The position numbers and the translations under genes were made by a program. Shown here one piece after another: positions 27,107 through 35,834 of a stretch of 64,000 bases of DNA (the stretch's first letter is position 1; every line of letters starts with the position of its first letter). The notes under the pieces are model-generated. The model saw only the letters and a program-made list of their open reading frames with translations. It was not told where the DNA came from and searched no databases. The stretch comes from JALYUM01 sp036688685 (GTDB lineage Bacteria; Pseudomonadota; Gammaproteobacteria; Burkholderiales; Burkholderiaceae_D): the NCBI RefSeq assembly GCF_036688685.1, contig NZ_JAQQPS010000022.1, forward strand, positions 39,973-103,972, in the 5' to 3' direction.

Positions 27107-28306
27107 TTAAAGAGCGCAGGTGCGCAAGCCGCCGAACAAATCATCACGCTCGGGCATGAAAAAATTGCGGAAGTATGGCGAGCGAAAGCGCGCCGGCGTG
27201 GCGAACGACGCGCCGCGCAAGACCTGGTGGCTGGCGAACCAGGGCGCCGAATAGTCCAGGTAGCGGTCCGGCATAAAGCCCGGATACGGCTCGAACGGGG
27301 TGGCGGTCCATTCCCACACGGCGCCCCAATTGAAACCCGGCTGCGACGACGTTGCGGCAAATTCCCATTCGGCTTCGAGCGGCAAGCGGCGCCCGGCCCA
27401 GGCGCAATACGCTTGCGCTTCAAACAGACTGATGTGGCGCACCGCCTCATACGGATCGAGCGTCTGCGCCTTGCCGAAGCGGGTGGTGCTCCAGGCGCCA
27501 CCGGCGCGCGACCAGTAGCGCGGCGCCGAGCGCTCCTGCGCCATCAGCCACGCGCGTGCCGCCGGCGTCCAGAATTGCGGGCGCTCGTAGCCGCCGTCGC
27601 GCACGAATTCGCCGAACTGGCCGTTGTCGATGGCATCTGCATCGATCCGGAACGGCGCCACGTAACATGGGTACGGCGGTTTTTCGTTGTCGAACACGAA
27701 TCCAGCGCGGGCTTGCCCGCCGAGCGTGATGCTGCCGCCGGGAAAAGCGATGTCGGTTCCGGCCACGCGGCGCGGCGCGTCAGGCAGCGCTCGCGGCGCC
27801 GCCACGCCCAGCTTTTGCAGGGTGTACAAAAAGGCTTCGCCGTGCATGTCTTCGTGGGCCAGCGCCAGCCGGAACGGATACAACGCCGCATCGTCGTCGG
27901 GCGTGTGGCGCAGCTTCTCGAGTATCCGGTCCAGCACTTCACGGGTGTAGGTCTTGATGGCGCCCGGCCCCGGCAAATCGAGGCTCCAGCGCGATGCGTG
28001 GGCGACCAGGGCGGAATCGAACCAGTCGTCGCCGCGCGCCAGTAAACCGGTGCGGCGGGCACCGGTGGGGTGGCTGCTGGTGGCCTCGCGCAGCACAAAC
28101 CATTCGGCGAACCAGGCCGTGTGGCCCAACTCCCACAACGGCGGATTGACGGTCTTGATGCGCGGGACGTTGGCAGCGTCGTCATAACCGTGTGCGGCCA
28201 GGGCATCGAACAGGGCCAGCGTATAATCGCGGGCATCGACCAGCGCGCTGGCCAACTGGCCAGCGGATGCATGCCGGAATGATGTATCAGGAAGTTTATC
28301 GGTCAT
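27107..28306 (-). CDS. senA: Selenoneine synthase SenA (EgtB-like)
   Basis: Non-heme iron enzyme expected to join a selenosugar to hercynine. 399 residues: an N-terminal DinB-like domain with the iron-binding histidines in LWELGHTAWF (His62) and LAHEDMHGEA (His151, His155), and a C-terminal formylglycine-generating-enzyme-like domain from about residue 190 (TLGGQARAGFVFDNE) to the end (QVLRGASFATPARFR). It is related to EgtB, which is separately present at 32581-33780. Assignment to SenA rather than EgtB rests on its divergent pairing with senB and senC. Start codon overlaps the senB start by two bases; no strong ribosome binding site is seen. Confidence 0.88.
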   Translation of the reverse strand: MTDKLPDTSFRHASAGQLASALVDARDYTLALFDALAAHGYDDAANVPRIKTVNPPLWELGHTAWFAEWFVLREATSSHPTGARRTGLLARGDDWFDSALVAHASRWSLDLPGPGAIKTYTREVLDRILEKLRHTPDDDAALYPFRLALAHEDMHGEAFLYTLQKLGVAAPRALPDAPRRVAGTDIAFPGGSITLGGQARAGFVFDNEKPPYPCYVAPFRIDADAIDNGQFGEFVRDGGYERPQFWTPAARAWLMAQERSAPRYWSRAGGAWSTTRFGKAQTLDPYEAVRHISLFEAQAYCAWAGRRLPLEAEWEFAATSSQPGFNWGAVWEWTATPFEPYPGFMPDRYLDYSAPWFASHQVLRGASFATPARFRSPYFRNFFMPERDDLFGGLRTCAL

Positions 28307-29303
28307 GCCAGATTCTAACCAAGTCCAGAGGAAACTGCGGATTGTCATTGCCAGCCCCGCGCTGGCGCAGCAAAACAATGGCAACTGGCAGACCGCAAGC
28401 CGTTGGGCCGGCTTTCTCGCGGACAGTTACGCGGTCGACATCGTGCCCGAATGGCAGTCCGGCGACGCCGCCCCCGACTTGCTGATCGCGCTGCACGCGC
28501 GCCGCTCCGCGCCCTCGCTGGCCGCGTTTACTGAAGCCTTCGCGCAGCGCCCGTCGGTGCTGGTGCTGACCGGCACCGACCTGTACCGCGACATCGCGAT
28601 CGACGCCAGCGCGGCCCACTCGCTCGAGCTTGCCAGCGCGCTGGTGCTGCTGCAGCCGGCCGGCATGGCTTACCTGCCCGAGCAGGTGCGCGCCAGGGCG
28701 CACGTCATTTACCAGTCGGCCGAGGCGCTCGCGCACGATCCCGCACGCAGCCGCGAAATCTGCATGCTGGGCCACCTGCGCGATGAAAAAGATCCGCTGA
28801 CCTTCATGCGCGCCGCCAGTCTGGTGCCGCACACGCTGGTGCACATCGGCGCCGCGCTCGACCCTGCCCTCGAACGCGCGGCACGCGACACGCAGGCAGC
28901 GCAGGCCAACTACCACTGGCTCGGCGCGCTGCCACGCGAGGCAGCCCGCGCCCGCCTGGCGCGCAGCCACGCGATGGTGATTGCCTCGCGCATGGAAGGC
29001 GGCGCGAATGTCATCATCGAAGCGGTCACCAGCGGCGTGCCAGTGCTGGCCAGCGCCATCGACGGCAACCGCGGCATGCTGGGCGACGACTACGCCGGCT
29101 ACTTCGCGCCGGGCGACGCCACGGCGCTGGCCGCGCTGATCGCGCGCAGCTTCGAACCGGGCCTGTATGCACGCTTGCAAGCCCAATGCGCCGCGCGCGC
29201 GCGCCTGTTCGCACCGGCCGCAGAAAAAGCGGCGCTGCGCGAACTGGTGGATAATCTGCTCCACGCAAGTTCGCATCCAACACATCGACAGGAATCTCCA
29301 TGA
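28305..29303 (+). CDS. senB: Selenosugar synthase SenB (glycosyltransferase fold)
   Basis: Expected to use selenophosphate and a UDP-sugar to form a selenosugar for SenA. 332 residues with a GT-B arrangement: the N-terminal block RIVIASPALAQQNNGNWQTA, then ALHARRSAPSL and VLTGTDLYRD, and a C-terminal nucleotide-sugar half with SRMEGGANVIIEAVTSGVPV. AGGAAG lies ten bases before the ATG, inside senA codons. The end overlaps senC by four bases (ATGA), so senB and senC are translationally coupled. Confidence 0.88.
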   Translation: MPDSNQVQRKLRIVIASPALAQQNNGNWQTASRWAGFLADSYAVDIVPEWQSGDAAPDLLIALHARRSAPSLAAFTEAFAQRPSVLVLTGTDLYRDIAIDASAAHSLELASALVLLQPAGMAYLPEQVRARAHVIYQSAEALAHDPARSREICMLGHLRDEKDPLTFMRAASLVPHTLVHIGAALDPALERAARDTQAAQANYHWLGALPREAARARLARSHAMVIASRMEGGANVIIEAVTSGVPVLASAIDGNRGMLGDDYAGYFAPGDATALAALIARSFEPGLYARLQAQCAARARLFAPAAEKAALRELVDNLLHASSHPTHRQESP

Positions 29304-30361
29304 CCGACGCCATCGCCAAGCCCCTCATCAAACTGACCTCGTTCTCGCACGGCGGCGGCTGCGGCTGCAAAATCGCCCCGGGCGTGCTGTCCGAAATCCT
29401 GAAAAACTCGAACGGCTTTCCGATTCCGCCCGAACTGATGGTCGGCATCGAGACCGCCGACGACGCCGCCGTGTATCGCCTCAACGACACCCAGGCCCTG
29501 ATCGCCACCACCGATTTCTTCATGCCGATCGTCGACGACGCCTTCGATTTCGGCCGCATCGCCGCCACCAATGCCATTTCCGACGTGTACGCGATGGGCG
29601 GCACCCCGATCATGGCGCTGGCCCTGGTCGGCATGCCGATCAATCAGCTGCCGCTGGAAACCATCGGCGATGTGATCCGCGGCGGCCAGACCATCTGCGC
29701 CGAAGCCGGCATCCCGATCGCCGGTGGCCACACCATCGATTCGGTCGAGCCGATTTACGGCCTGGTCGTGCTCGGCCTGGTGCATCCGGACCGCGTCAAG
29801 CGCAACGCCGACGCGCGTGCCGGCGATGTGCTCATCCTCAGCAAGCCTTTGGGCGTGGGCATCCTGTCGGCCGCGCTGAAAAAAGATGCGCTGGACGCCG
29901 CCGGGTACGCCGCCATGATCGAGAACACCACCAAACTGAACAAGCCAGGCCAGGCGCTTGCTGCCATGGATGGCGTGCACGCGCTGACCGACGTCACCGG
30001 CTTCGGCTTGCTCGGCCACCTGCTGGAACTGGCGCGCGGCGCCCAACTCGCTGCCGAACTCGACATGGCCAGCATCCCGCTACTGCCGAACGTGGAACAA
30101 CTCGCGCGCGATGGATTTATTACCGGCGCCTCAGGCCGCAACTGGGACGCCTACGGCCAGGATGTCGTCCTGGATGCCGACCTGGCGCCCTACCAGCGCG
30201 CCTTGCTGACCGATCCGCAAACCTCGGGCGGCTTGCTGGTTTCGGTCGATGCGGGCAGTGTCGACGCCGTGCTGGCCCTGTTTGCCGACGGCGGCTTCGG
30301 CGAAGCCGCCGTCATCGGCCGGATGGTGGCAGGCGCGGCCCGTGTAACAGTTGCTGCCTGA
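29300..30361 (+). CDS. senC: Selenide, water dikinase (SelD/SenC)
   Basis: Makes selenophosphate from selenide and ATP. 353 residues. The active-site loop is SHGGGCGCKIAPG, with Cys21 where some homologues carry selenocysteine and the essential Lys24; the AIRS/PurM-like ATP-binding blocks VGIETADDAAVYRL, ATTDFFMPIVDD and GGHTIDSVEPIYGL follow. In the sen locus it feeds SenB. It could also serve other selenium uses, but no selA, selB or mnmH gene is in the window. AGGA precedes the ATG. Confidence 0.93.
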   Translation: MTDAIAKPLIKLTSFSHGGGCGCKIAPGVLSEILKNSNGFPIPPELMVGIETADDAAVYRLNDTQALIATTDFFMPIVDDAFDFGRIAATNAISDVYAMGGTPIMALALVGMPINQLPLETIGDVIRGGQTICAEAGIPIAGGHTIDSVEPIYGLVVLGLVHPDRVKRNADARAGDVLILSKPLGVGILSAALKKDALDAAGYAAMIENTTKLNKPGQALAAMDGVHALTDVTGFGLLGHLLELARGAQLAAELDMASIPLLPNVEQLARDGFITGASGRNWDAYGQDVVLDADLAPYQRALLTDPQTSGGLLVSVDAGSVDAVLALFADGGFGEAAVIGRMVAGAARVTVAA

Positions 30362-30508
30362 TTGTTACCTGAACGTCACAATGTTGCTATCTTTAGTGAT
30401 AAATTGTTCTGCATAAACTTTATTGACCTCCCGCTAGTATAATCTCGTCAAGCAACCGACCGGTTGCCGTTGTATCCGACGAACGATTCCTTTCGGCGCC
30501 GATAGTCC

Positions 30509-31657
30509 ATGCAGAATTTCACTCGTCCAGCGCGCACAAGTTTGGCTCTCCTGTTCGCTGGCGGACGGCGCCTGGCGGATCTGGTCCTGAGCACGGATCC
30601 GAAGCAACGCCGCTGCATCGTGGTTCAATTGCTCACTGCGTTGATCATGGTGGTGTGTACGGGTGCGATGGCGCTCGGCGCGCGCTACGGCATGGCCGAC
30701 GCGCGCCATGTCGGCGCCCTTGGCGCGCTATGCGCCCTGGCGTCGCTGACATTTTTTACGCTGATCCGCAGCGGCCGCAACCAGCGCTACCGCGATCCCA
30801 CCCTCGCCTTTGCACAAACCATCGTCGCCCAGACGCTGGTCGCCCTGGCCTATGCCATCGGCGGGCCGTTTCATGCCGTCGCACTGATGGTGCTGTCGCT
30901 GGTGATGGTGTTCGGCATGTTCAGCATGCGCGCCAGCGCCGTGCGCATCGCCTGCCTGTACACGATAGCGATCCTGGGGCTGGTCATGGCGTGGCGCGTG
31001 AAGACCGATCCGCTGCATTTCCCCTTGCGCATCGAGCTGATTTATTTCGCTGTCATGGCCACCACCTTGCCGGCCATTTCCGGCTTGTCCGGCCACTTGA
31101 TGGGCATGCGCCAACGCCTGAAACTGCAGAAATTCGCGCTCGAGGAGGCGCTCGAACGGATCCATGAGATGGCCACCCGCGACGAGCTGACCAGCCTGCC
31201 GAACCGGCGCTTCATGATGGCGCAGCTGCAGGAACACGCGCTCCAGCGCGCGCGTGGCGGCCAGCCGTTCTACATCGGCATGATCGACCTGGATCACTTC
31301 AAATCGATCAACGATACCCATGGCCACGCGGTCGGCGACGAAGTGCTGCGCGCCTTCGGTGTGCAAGCCAGACATGCCCTGCAAACGACTGACCTGATCG
31401 GGCGCTGGGGCGGCGAAGAATTCCTGCTGGTCCTGCCCGAAACCCAGGCAGGGGCGCCGACCCGCGCCGTGGCGCACCTGCGCACCAAACTCGGCGCTGC
31501 GCAAGTCTCGGCGGCGGTGCCGCAGCTGCGGGTCGGGTTCTCGTCCGGCTTTACCCGTTACCTCGATGGCGAGCCGATCGACCAGGCCATCGAGCGCGCC
31601 GACCGCGCCCTGTATCAGGCCAAATTGGCCGGGCGCAATCAGTGCGTCGTGACATAG
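30509..31657 (+). CDS. Membrane-bound diguanylate cyclase (GGDEF)
   Basis: 382 residues: six hydrophobic segments (about 40-205) that form a small membrane sensor, a short coiled linker, and a GGDEF domain with IDLDHFKSINDTHGH and the active motif RWGGEEFLLVLPE. No RxxD inhibitory site stands five residues before the GGEEF. Expected to synthesise c-di-GMP. A TATAAT at 30438-30443 may be its -10, but I see no good -35. Convergent with the YihY gene, with no bases between the two stop codons. Confidence 0.9.
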   Translation: MQNFTRPARTSLALLFAGGRRLADLVLSTDPKQRRCIVVQLLTALIMVVCTGAMALGARYGMADARHVGALGALCALASLTFFTLIRSGRNQRYRDPTLAFAQTIVAQTLVALAYAIGGPFHAVALMVLSLVMVFGMFSMRASAVRIACLYTIAILGLVMAWRVKTDPLHFPLRIELIYFAVMATTLPAISGLSGHLMGMRQRLKLQKFALEEALERIHEMATRDELTSLPNRRFMMAQLQEHALQRARGGQPFYIGMIDLDHFKSINDTHGHAVGDEVLRAFGVQARHALQTTDLIGRWGGEEFLLVLPETQAGAPTRAVAHLRTKLGAAQVSAAVPQLRVGFSSGFTRYLDGEPIDQAIERADRALYQAKLAGRNQCVVT

Positions 31658-32584
31658 TTAGGCCGTCTGCAGCGGCTGCGCCACGCCCGGTTCGCCATCG
31701 CGCCCCACCCGTTCGTATTCGGAGATGACCTGGGCGCCGAACAGCAGCAAGGTGGCAATGATCTCCAGGCTGAACATGACGACGATGGCCGTCGTCATCG
31801 AGCCGTAAACCAGGTTTACTTTCGACAGAGTGGAAAAATACCAGACCAGCACGTGGCGCGCGATTTCCCACAGCAGCGCCGCGGTCACGCCGCCGATCAG
31901 CGCATGCGACAAGGACAGCCGCCCGGCCGGCATCACCAGATAAATCGAGGTGAGCAGCAGGATTTCACCGCCCAGCCCCAACAGATACAGCAAGGCGCCC
32001 GACAAGCCGCCCAGCGACCAGGCGTAGCCGAACAGTTGCACCTGTTCCTGGCCCATCACCTGCAAGGTCCCGGCCACCAGGGTGACGATCATCAGGCCGA
32101 AGCCCAGCGCCAGGATGTAGCAATACGGCAGCACGGCCGAGATGAGGTAATGGCGGCGCCGGATCGATACCCGGTGCACGAAGATCACGCTCATGGCGTT
32201 TTCCAGGACCGTGAAGGCGAGCGAGCTGAAAAACAGCATGGTGATGGCCAGCACCCACGTGATGAGATCGCGCGTGTCGAGGAAATGCGCCACTTCCGCG
32301 GCGATCGCCTTCGACTGGCTGGGCACGATCAGTTCCAGGTAGCGGCGCAAGGTGTCGAGCACCTCGGCCGGGCTGATGAAATGCGACAGCACCACCACGG
32401 TCAGCATCAGGAACGGCACAATCGACAGCAGCGCGTAATACGCCACGGCGCCCGCCAGCAGCAGGCCCTGGTTGGCGCGGAACGCCTTCAAGGTTTGCCA
32501 GAGAAATGCCAGCGGGTGCGCCACGATATACGCGTTGGCGCGCCGGTTCAGGATCTGCAGGTGGCGCAGGTCGAGGGGGCTCAC
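31658..32584 (-). CDS. YihY/UPF0761 family inner-membrane protein
   Basis: 308 residues with six hydrophobic segments; the family block FRANQGLLLAGAVAYYALLS and GGVTAALLWEIARHVLVWYF are clear. Some family members were first named ribonuclease BN, which is now known to be wrong. The GTG start overlaps the egtB stop by four bases (GTGA), making it the third gene of an egtD-egtB-yihY unit. Function unknown; a link with ergothioneine or hercynine movement is only suggested by position. Confidence 0.85.
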   Translation of the reverse strand: MSPLDLRHLQILNRRANAYIVAHPLAFLWQTLKAFRANQGLLLAGAVAYYALLSIVPFLMLTVVVLSHFISPAEVLDTLRRYLELIVPSQSKAIAAEVAHFLDTRDLITWVLAITMLFFSSLAFTVLENAMSVIFVHRVSIRRRHYLISAVLPYCYILALGFGLMIVTLVAGTLQVMGQEQVQLFGYAWSLGGLSGALLYLLGLGGEILLLTSIYLVMPAGRLSLSHALIGGVTAALLWEIARHVLVWYFSTLSKVNLVYGSMTTAIVVMFSLEIIATLLLFGAQVISEYERVGRDGEPGVAQPLQTA

Positions 32585-33780
32585 CGCGCCAGCCTGATGC
32601 CGGAAAACTGCCAGCGCGTGCCGGCCGGGAAGAAATTACGGTAGCTGGCCCGTGCATGACCGGGCGGCGTGGCGCAGGACGCGCCGCGCAGCACATACTG
32701 GTTGATCATGAATTTGCCGTTGTATTCGCCCAGCGCCCCGGCTGCCGCCGTGTAGCCAGGATACGGCGCATAGCTGCTGGCAGTCCATTGCCAGCAGGTG
32801 CCGAACAGGTCAGCCAGGCTGCCGCCTGCTGCTGCTGCCGCAGCCGTCTCCCATTCCGCTTCGAGCGGCAAACGGGCGCCGGCCCAGCGCGCGTAGGCAT
32901 CGGCCTCGTACAGCGACACGTGGGTGACCGGCGCGTGCAGGTCGAGCGGACGCAAGCCGTGCAAGGTGAACACATGCCAGCCATCGGCCTGCCTGATCCA
33001 GTAGAGGGGATGGGCAACGCCATTCTGCGCGACCGCGTCCCAGCCTTCCGACAACCACAGCGCCGGATCGCGGTAGCCCCCGGCGTCGATAAACGCGAGG
33101 AACTCGCCGTTCGTCACCAGCTGCGAGGCCAGGGAAAACGGTTGCAGGTAAGTACGGTGGCGCGGCAATTCATTGTCGAAACAAAAACCGGCGCCAGCGT
33201 GACCGACTTCGACCAGGCCGCCGTCGAACGCCATCCATTCGGACGCGCGCGCGGGCGCCAGGGCCGCGTCGCTGTGGCCGGCCGGATGGTAGGCCGGATA
33301 CAGCGGGCTTTGCGCCAGCAGGTGCAGGACGTCGGTCAGGATCAGTTCCTGGTGCTGCTGCTCGTGTTGCAGCCCGAGTTCGACCAGGGATGCCAGTGCC
33401 GCGTCGTCGGGACAGGCTGCCAGCAGGCGCCCCATGCGCGCATCGACGTTGGCGCGGTAGGCGCGCACCTCGCGCATGCCGGGCCGCGTGAGCAGGCCGC
33501 GGCGCGGGCGCGGATGGCGCGCACCGACGCCGTTGTAATACGAATTGAACAGCACGCGGAAGGCCGCATCGAAGGGCACGAAGCCCGCCTCGCGCGGCTC
33601 CAGCAAAAAGGTCTCGAAAAACCAGGTAGTGTGGGCCAGGTGCCACTTGACGGGGCTGGCGTCCGGCATCGACTGGGCGCCGCAGTCTTCGTCCGACAGC
33701 GGCTCGGCCAATTGCAGCGAGCGGCGCCGCACGTCCTGGTAGGCGGCCGCCAGGCTGGTGTCGTGCATGCCGTCGCTCAT
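32581..33780 (-). CDS. egtB: Ergothioneine biosynthesis protein EgtB
   Basis: Non-heme iron sulfoxide synthase that couples hercynine to a thiol (cysteine or gamma-glutamylcysteine). 399 residues: DinB-like domain with iron ligands in WHLAHTTWF (His50) and LQHEQQHQEL (His139, His143), and a C-terminal FGE-like domain ending QYVLRGASCATPPGHARASY. The ATG at 33780 overlaps the egtD stop (ATGA). No egtA, egtC or egtE gene is seen nearby, so later steps must be encoded elsewhere. Confidence 0.9.
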   Translation of the reverse strand: MSDGMHDTSLAAAYQDVRRRSLQLAEPLSDEDCGAQSMPDASPVKWHLAHTTWFFETFLLEPREAGFVPFDAAFRVLFNSYYNGVGARHPRPRRGLLTRPGMREVRAYRANVDARMGRLLAACPDDAALASLVELGLQHEQQHQELILTDVLHLLAQSPLYPAYHPAGHSDAALAPARASEWMAFDGGLVEVGHAGAGFCFDNELPRHRTYLQPFSLASQLVTNGEFLAFIDAGGYRDPALWLSEGWDAVAQNGVAHPLYWIRQADGWHVFTLHGLRPLDLHAPVTHVSLYEADAYARWAGARLPLEAEWETAAAAAAGGSLADLFGTCWQWTASSYAPYPGYTAAAGALGEYNGKFMINQYVLRGASCATPPGHARASYRNFFPAGTRWQFSGIRLAR

Positions 33781-34748
33781 GCCGGGGCTCCCGCGCGGGC
33801 GTAGATAACGGCAAACCATTGCTCGGGATCGGTCCAGACCTGGGCTTGACCAAAGCCGGCGCGCCGCAGCAGGTCGAGCGCGCTGGCCTGGCGGTATTTG
33901 TAGCTGTTTTCGGTATGGATGCGTTCGCCTTCGCTGAAGCGGCGCGACCCGCCCGGCCAGCGCACGGTGAGGTTGCTGCGCGCGGTCAGGTGCATCTCGA
34001 CGCGCGCCAGGGACGGGTTATAAAAGCCTTCGTGGCGCCACTGCCGTACATCGAAATCGGCACCCAGCAAGGTATTCGCGTGGCGCAGGATATTCAGGTT
34101 GAAGGCGCCAGTAACGCCGAGTGCATCGTCATAGGCCGCGTCCAGGATGGCGTGGTCTTTTTCGAGGTCGATGCCGATCAGGATGGCGCCATCGTCACCA
34201 CAGGCGCGGTGGATGCGCTGCAGGAAGGCCAGTGCTTCGTCGGGCGTGAAATTGCCAATCGATGAACCGGGATAGAAAAACAGCCGCTGTTGCGCGCCGA
34301 CCGACGCGGGCAGCGCCAGCTCGCTGGAGAAATCCAGGCCCAGCGCCTGCATCGCGATGTGCGGATAACGCTGCTGCAAGCCGTGCACGGCGTCACGCAC
34401 GAAATCGGCCGAGATGTCGACCGCCACATACTGGCTCGGCTGCAGCAGCGGGAACAGCGCCGCGGCCTTGGCGCAGTTGCCGGCACCCATGTCGATCAAG
34501 GTCGCGCCGCGTCCGCTGGCGCGCGCCATCGCGCCGCCGTGGCTGGCAAAAATGGCCGCCTCGGTGCGGGTCGGATAATATTCCGGCAGTTCGCAGATCG
34601 CTTCGAACAGTTTTGACCCGAGGTCGTTATATAAAAACTTGGGCGAGATCCAGGCGGACTCGGCCAAGAGGCCCGCGGCCAGCTCGTCGGCGCCTGGCGC
34701 GGGGGTACGATCGTCTATCGTGCAGGGCATCAGCATAAGGTTTATCAT
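33777..34748 (-). CDS. egtD: Histidine N-alpha-methyltransferase EgtD
   Basis: SAM-dependent enzyme that trimethylates histidine to hercynine, the shared precursor of ergothioneine and selenoneine. 323 residues from the ATG at 34748; a GTG four codons upstream (34760) and later ATGs are also possible, none with a clear ribosome binding site. Visible blocks: FLYNDLGSKLFEAICELPEYY, the SAM site LIDMGAGNCAKA, FFYPGSSIGNFTP and the histidine-site stretch TENSYKYRQ. First gene of egtD-egtB-yihY and divergent from the predicted selenium transporter. Confidence 0.93.
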   Translation of the reverse strand: MINLMLMPCTIDDRTPAPGADELAAGLLAESAWISPKFLYNDLGSKLFEAICELPEYYPTRTEAAIFASHGGAMARASGRGATLIDMGAGNCAKAAALFPLLQPSQYVAVDISADFVRDAVHGLQQRYPHIAMQALGLDFSSELALPASVGAQQRLFFYPGSSIGNFTPDEALAFLQRIHRACGDDGAILIGIDLEKDHAILDAAYDDALGVTGAFNLNILRHANTLLGADFDVRQWRHEGFYNPSLARVEMHLTARSNLTVRWPGGSRRFSEGERIHTENSYKYRQASALDLLRRAGFGQAQVWTDPEQWFAVIYARAGAPA

Positions 34749-34934
34749 TCGTGCCGCCACATGCAGCGGGGCGCATGGCGAGCGGGTTGGTTGCCGTTTT
34801 TGCTATGATAACCGAACGCCCGCAACGCACCATTACCCTACTGTGCGCGCATTACTGGATTAATCGTGCCCTTGAACCCACGGTTTCCCTCGATTGTTTC
34901 CAAGTTTTACTTTTCACACAAGAAAGTCCTCCTG

Positions 34935-35822
34935 ATGACCCACTTCTCCGCCCTGCGCTCCCTGAAATCCCTGCTGGCCGCCTCCGTCGCGGCCGGGCTG
35001 ATGTTCACTGCCGTCGGTGCTTCCGCCCAGAACACGCCTGGCGTGCTGCGCGTGTCGGCCATCCCCGACGAAGCCCCGACCGAACTGCAGCGCAAGTTCA
35101 AGCCGCTGGGCGAGTACCTGGCCAAGGTCACCGGCCTGAAGGTGGAATTCACGCCGGTCACCGACTACGCCGCCTCGGTCGAAGGCCTGATCAACCACAA
35201 ACTGGACATGGTCTGGTTCGGCGGTTTTACCTTCGTGCAGGCGAATGACCGCAGCAAGGGCCAGGTCATCCCGCTGGTGCAGCGCGTGGAAGACGAAAAA
35301 TTCCGTTCGGTGTTCATCACCGCCTCGCCGACCATCAAAACCCTGAACGACCTGAAAGGCAAGACCCTGTCGTTCGGTTCGGAATCGTCGACCTCGGGCC
35401 ACCTGATGCCGCGTTCCTACCTGCTGGCCGCAAAAATCGACCCGGACACCGACCTGAAACGCGTCGCCTTCTCCGGCACCCATGACGCCACCGTGGCAGC
35501 CGTTGCCGGCGGCAAGGTCGATGCCGGCGCGCTGAATATCTCGGTCTGGGAAAAACTGGTCGAATCGAACAAGGTCGACACCAAGGTCGTGCACGTGTTC
35601 TACACCACGCCGGGCTTCTACGATTACAACTGGTCAGTAAGCACCAGCATGCCAGCCGCGCTGCAAAAGAAAATCACCGACGCGTTCCTGGCGCTGGACC
35701 CTGCCAAACCTGCCGACAAGGAAATTCTCGACCTGCAACGCGCGACCCGCTTCATTCCGACCAAGGCCTCGAACTACACCGCCATCGAAGCAGCCGCGAA
35801 GAACGCCAAGCTGCTCAAGTAA
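34935..35822 (+). CDS. Periplasmic binding protein, PhnD-like, putative selenium oxyanion (selenate) type
   Basis: 295 residues with a signal peptide ending near GASAQN. It belongs to the phosphonate-binding PhnD superfamily: LRVSAIPDEAPTELQ, VEFTPVTDYAASVEGL, DMVWFGGFTFVQA and SESSTSGHLMPRSYL. This wording matches, as I remember it, the subfamily named putative selenate ABC transporter substrate-binding protein, which is typically found beside selD. The adjacent egt and nearby sen genes support that role, but phosphonate or phosphite binding cannot be excluded from sequence. Confidence 0.78.
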   Translation: MTHFSALRSLKSLLAASVAAGLMFTAVGASAQNTPGVLRVSAIPDEAPTELQRKFKPLGEYLAKVTGLKVEFTPVTDYAASVEGLINHKLDMVWFGGFTFVQANDRSKGQVIPLVQRVEDEKFRSVFITASPTIKTLNDLKGKTLSFGSESSTSGHLMPRSYLLAAKIDPDTDLKRVAFSGTHDATVAAVAGGKVDAGALNISVWEKLVESNKVDTKVVHVFYTTPGFYDYNWSVSTSMPAALQKKITDAFLALDPAKPADKEILDLQRATRFIPTKASNYTAIEAAAKNAKLLK

Positions 35823-35834
35823 GGTAGCCGCACG

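Noticed and set aside
29300..30361. A selenocysteine codon in the selD/senC gene
   Set aside because: The active-site position carries an ordinary cysteine codon in GCGCK, with no in-frame TGA.
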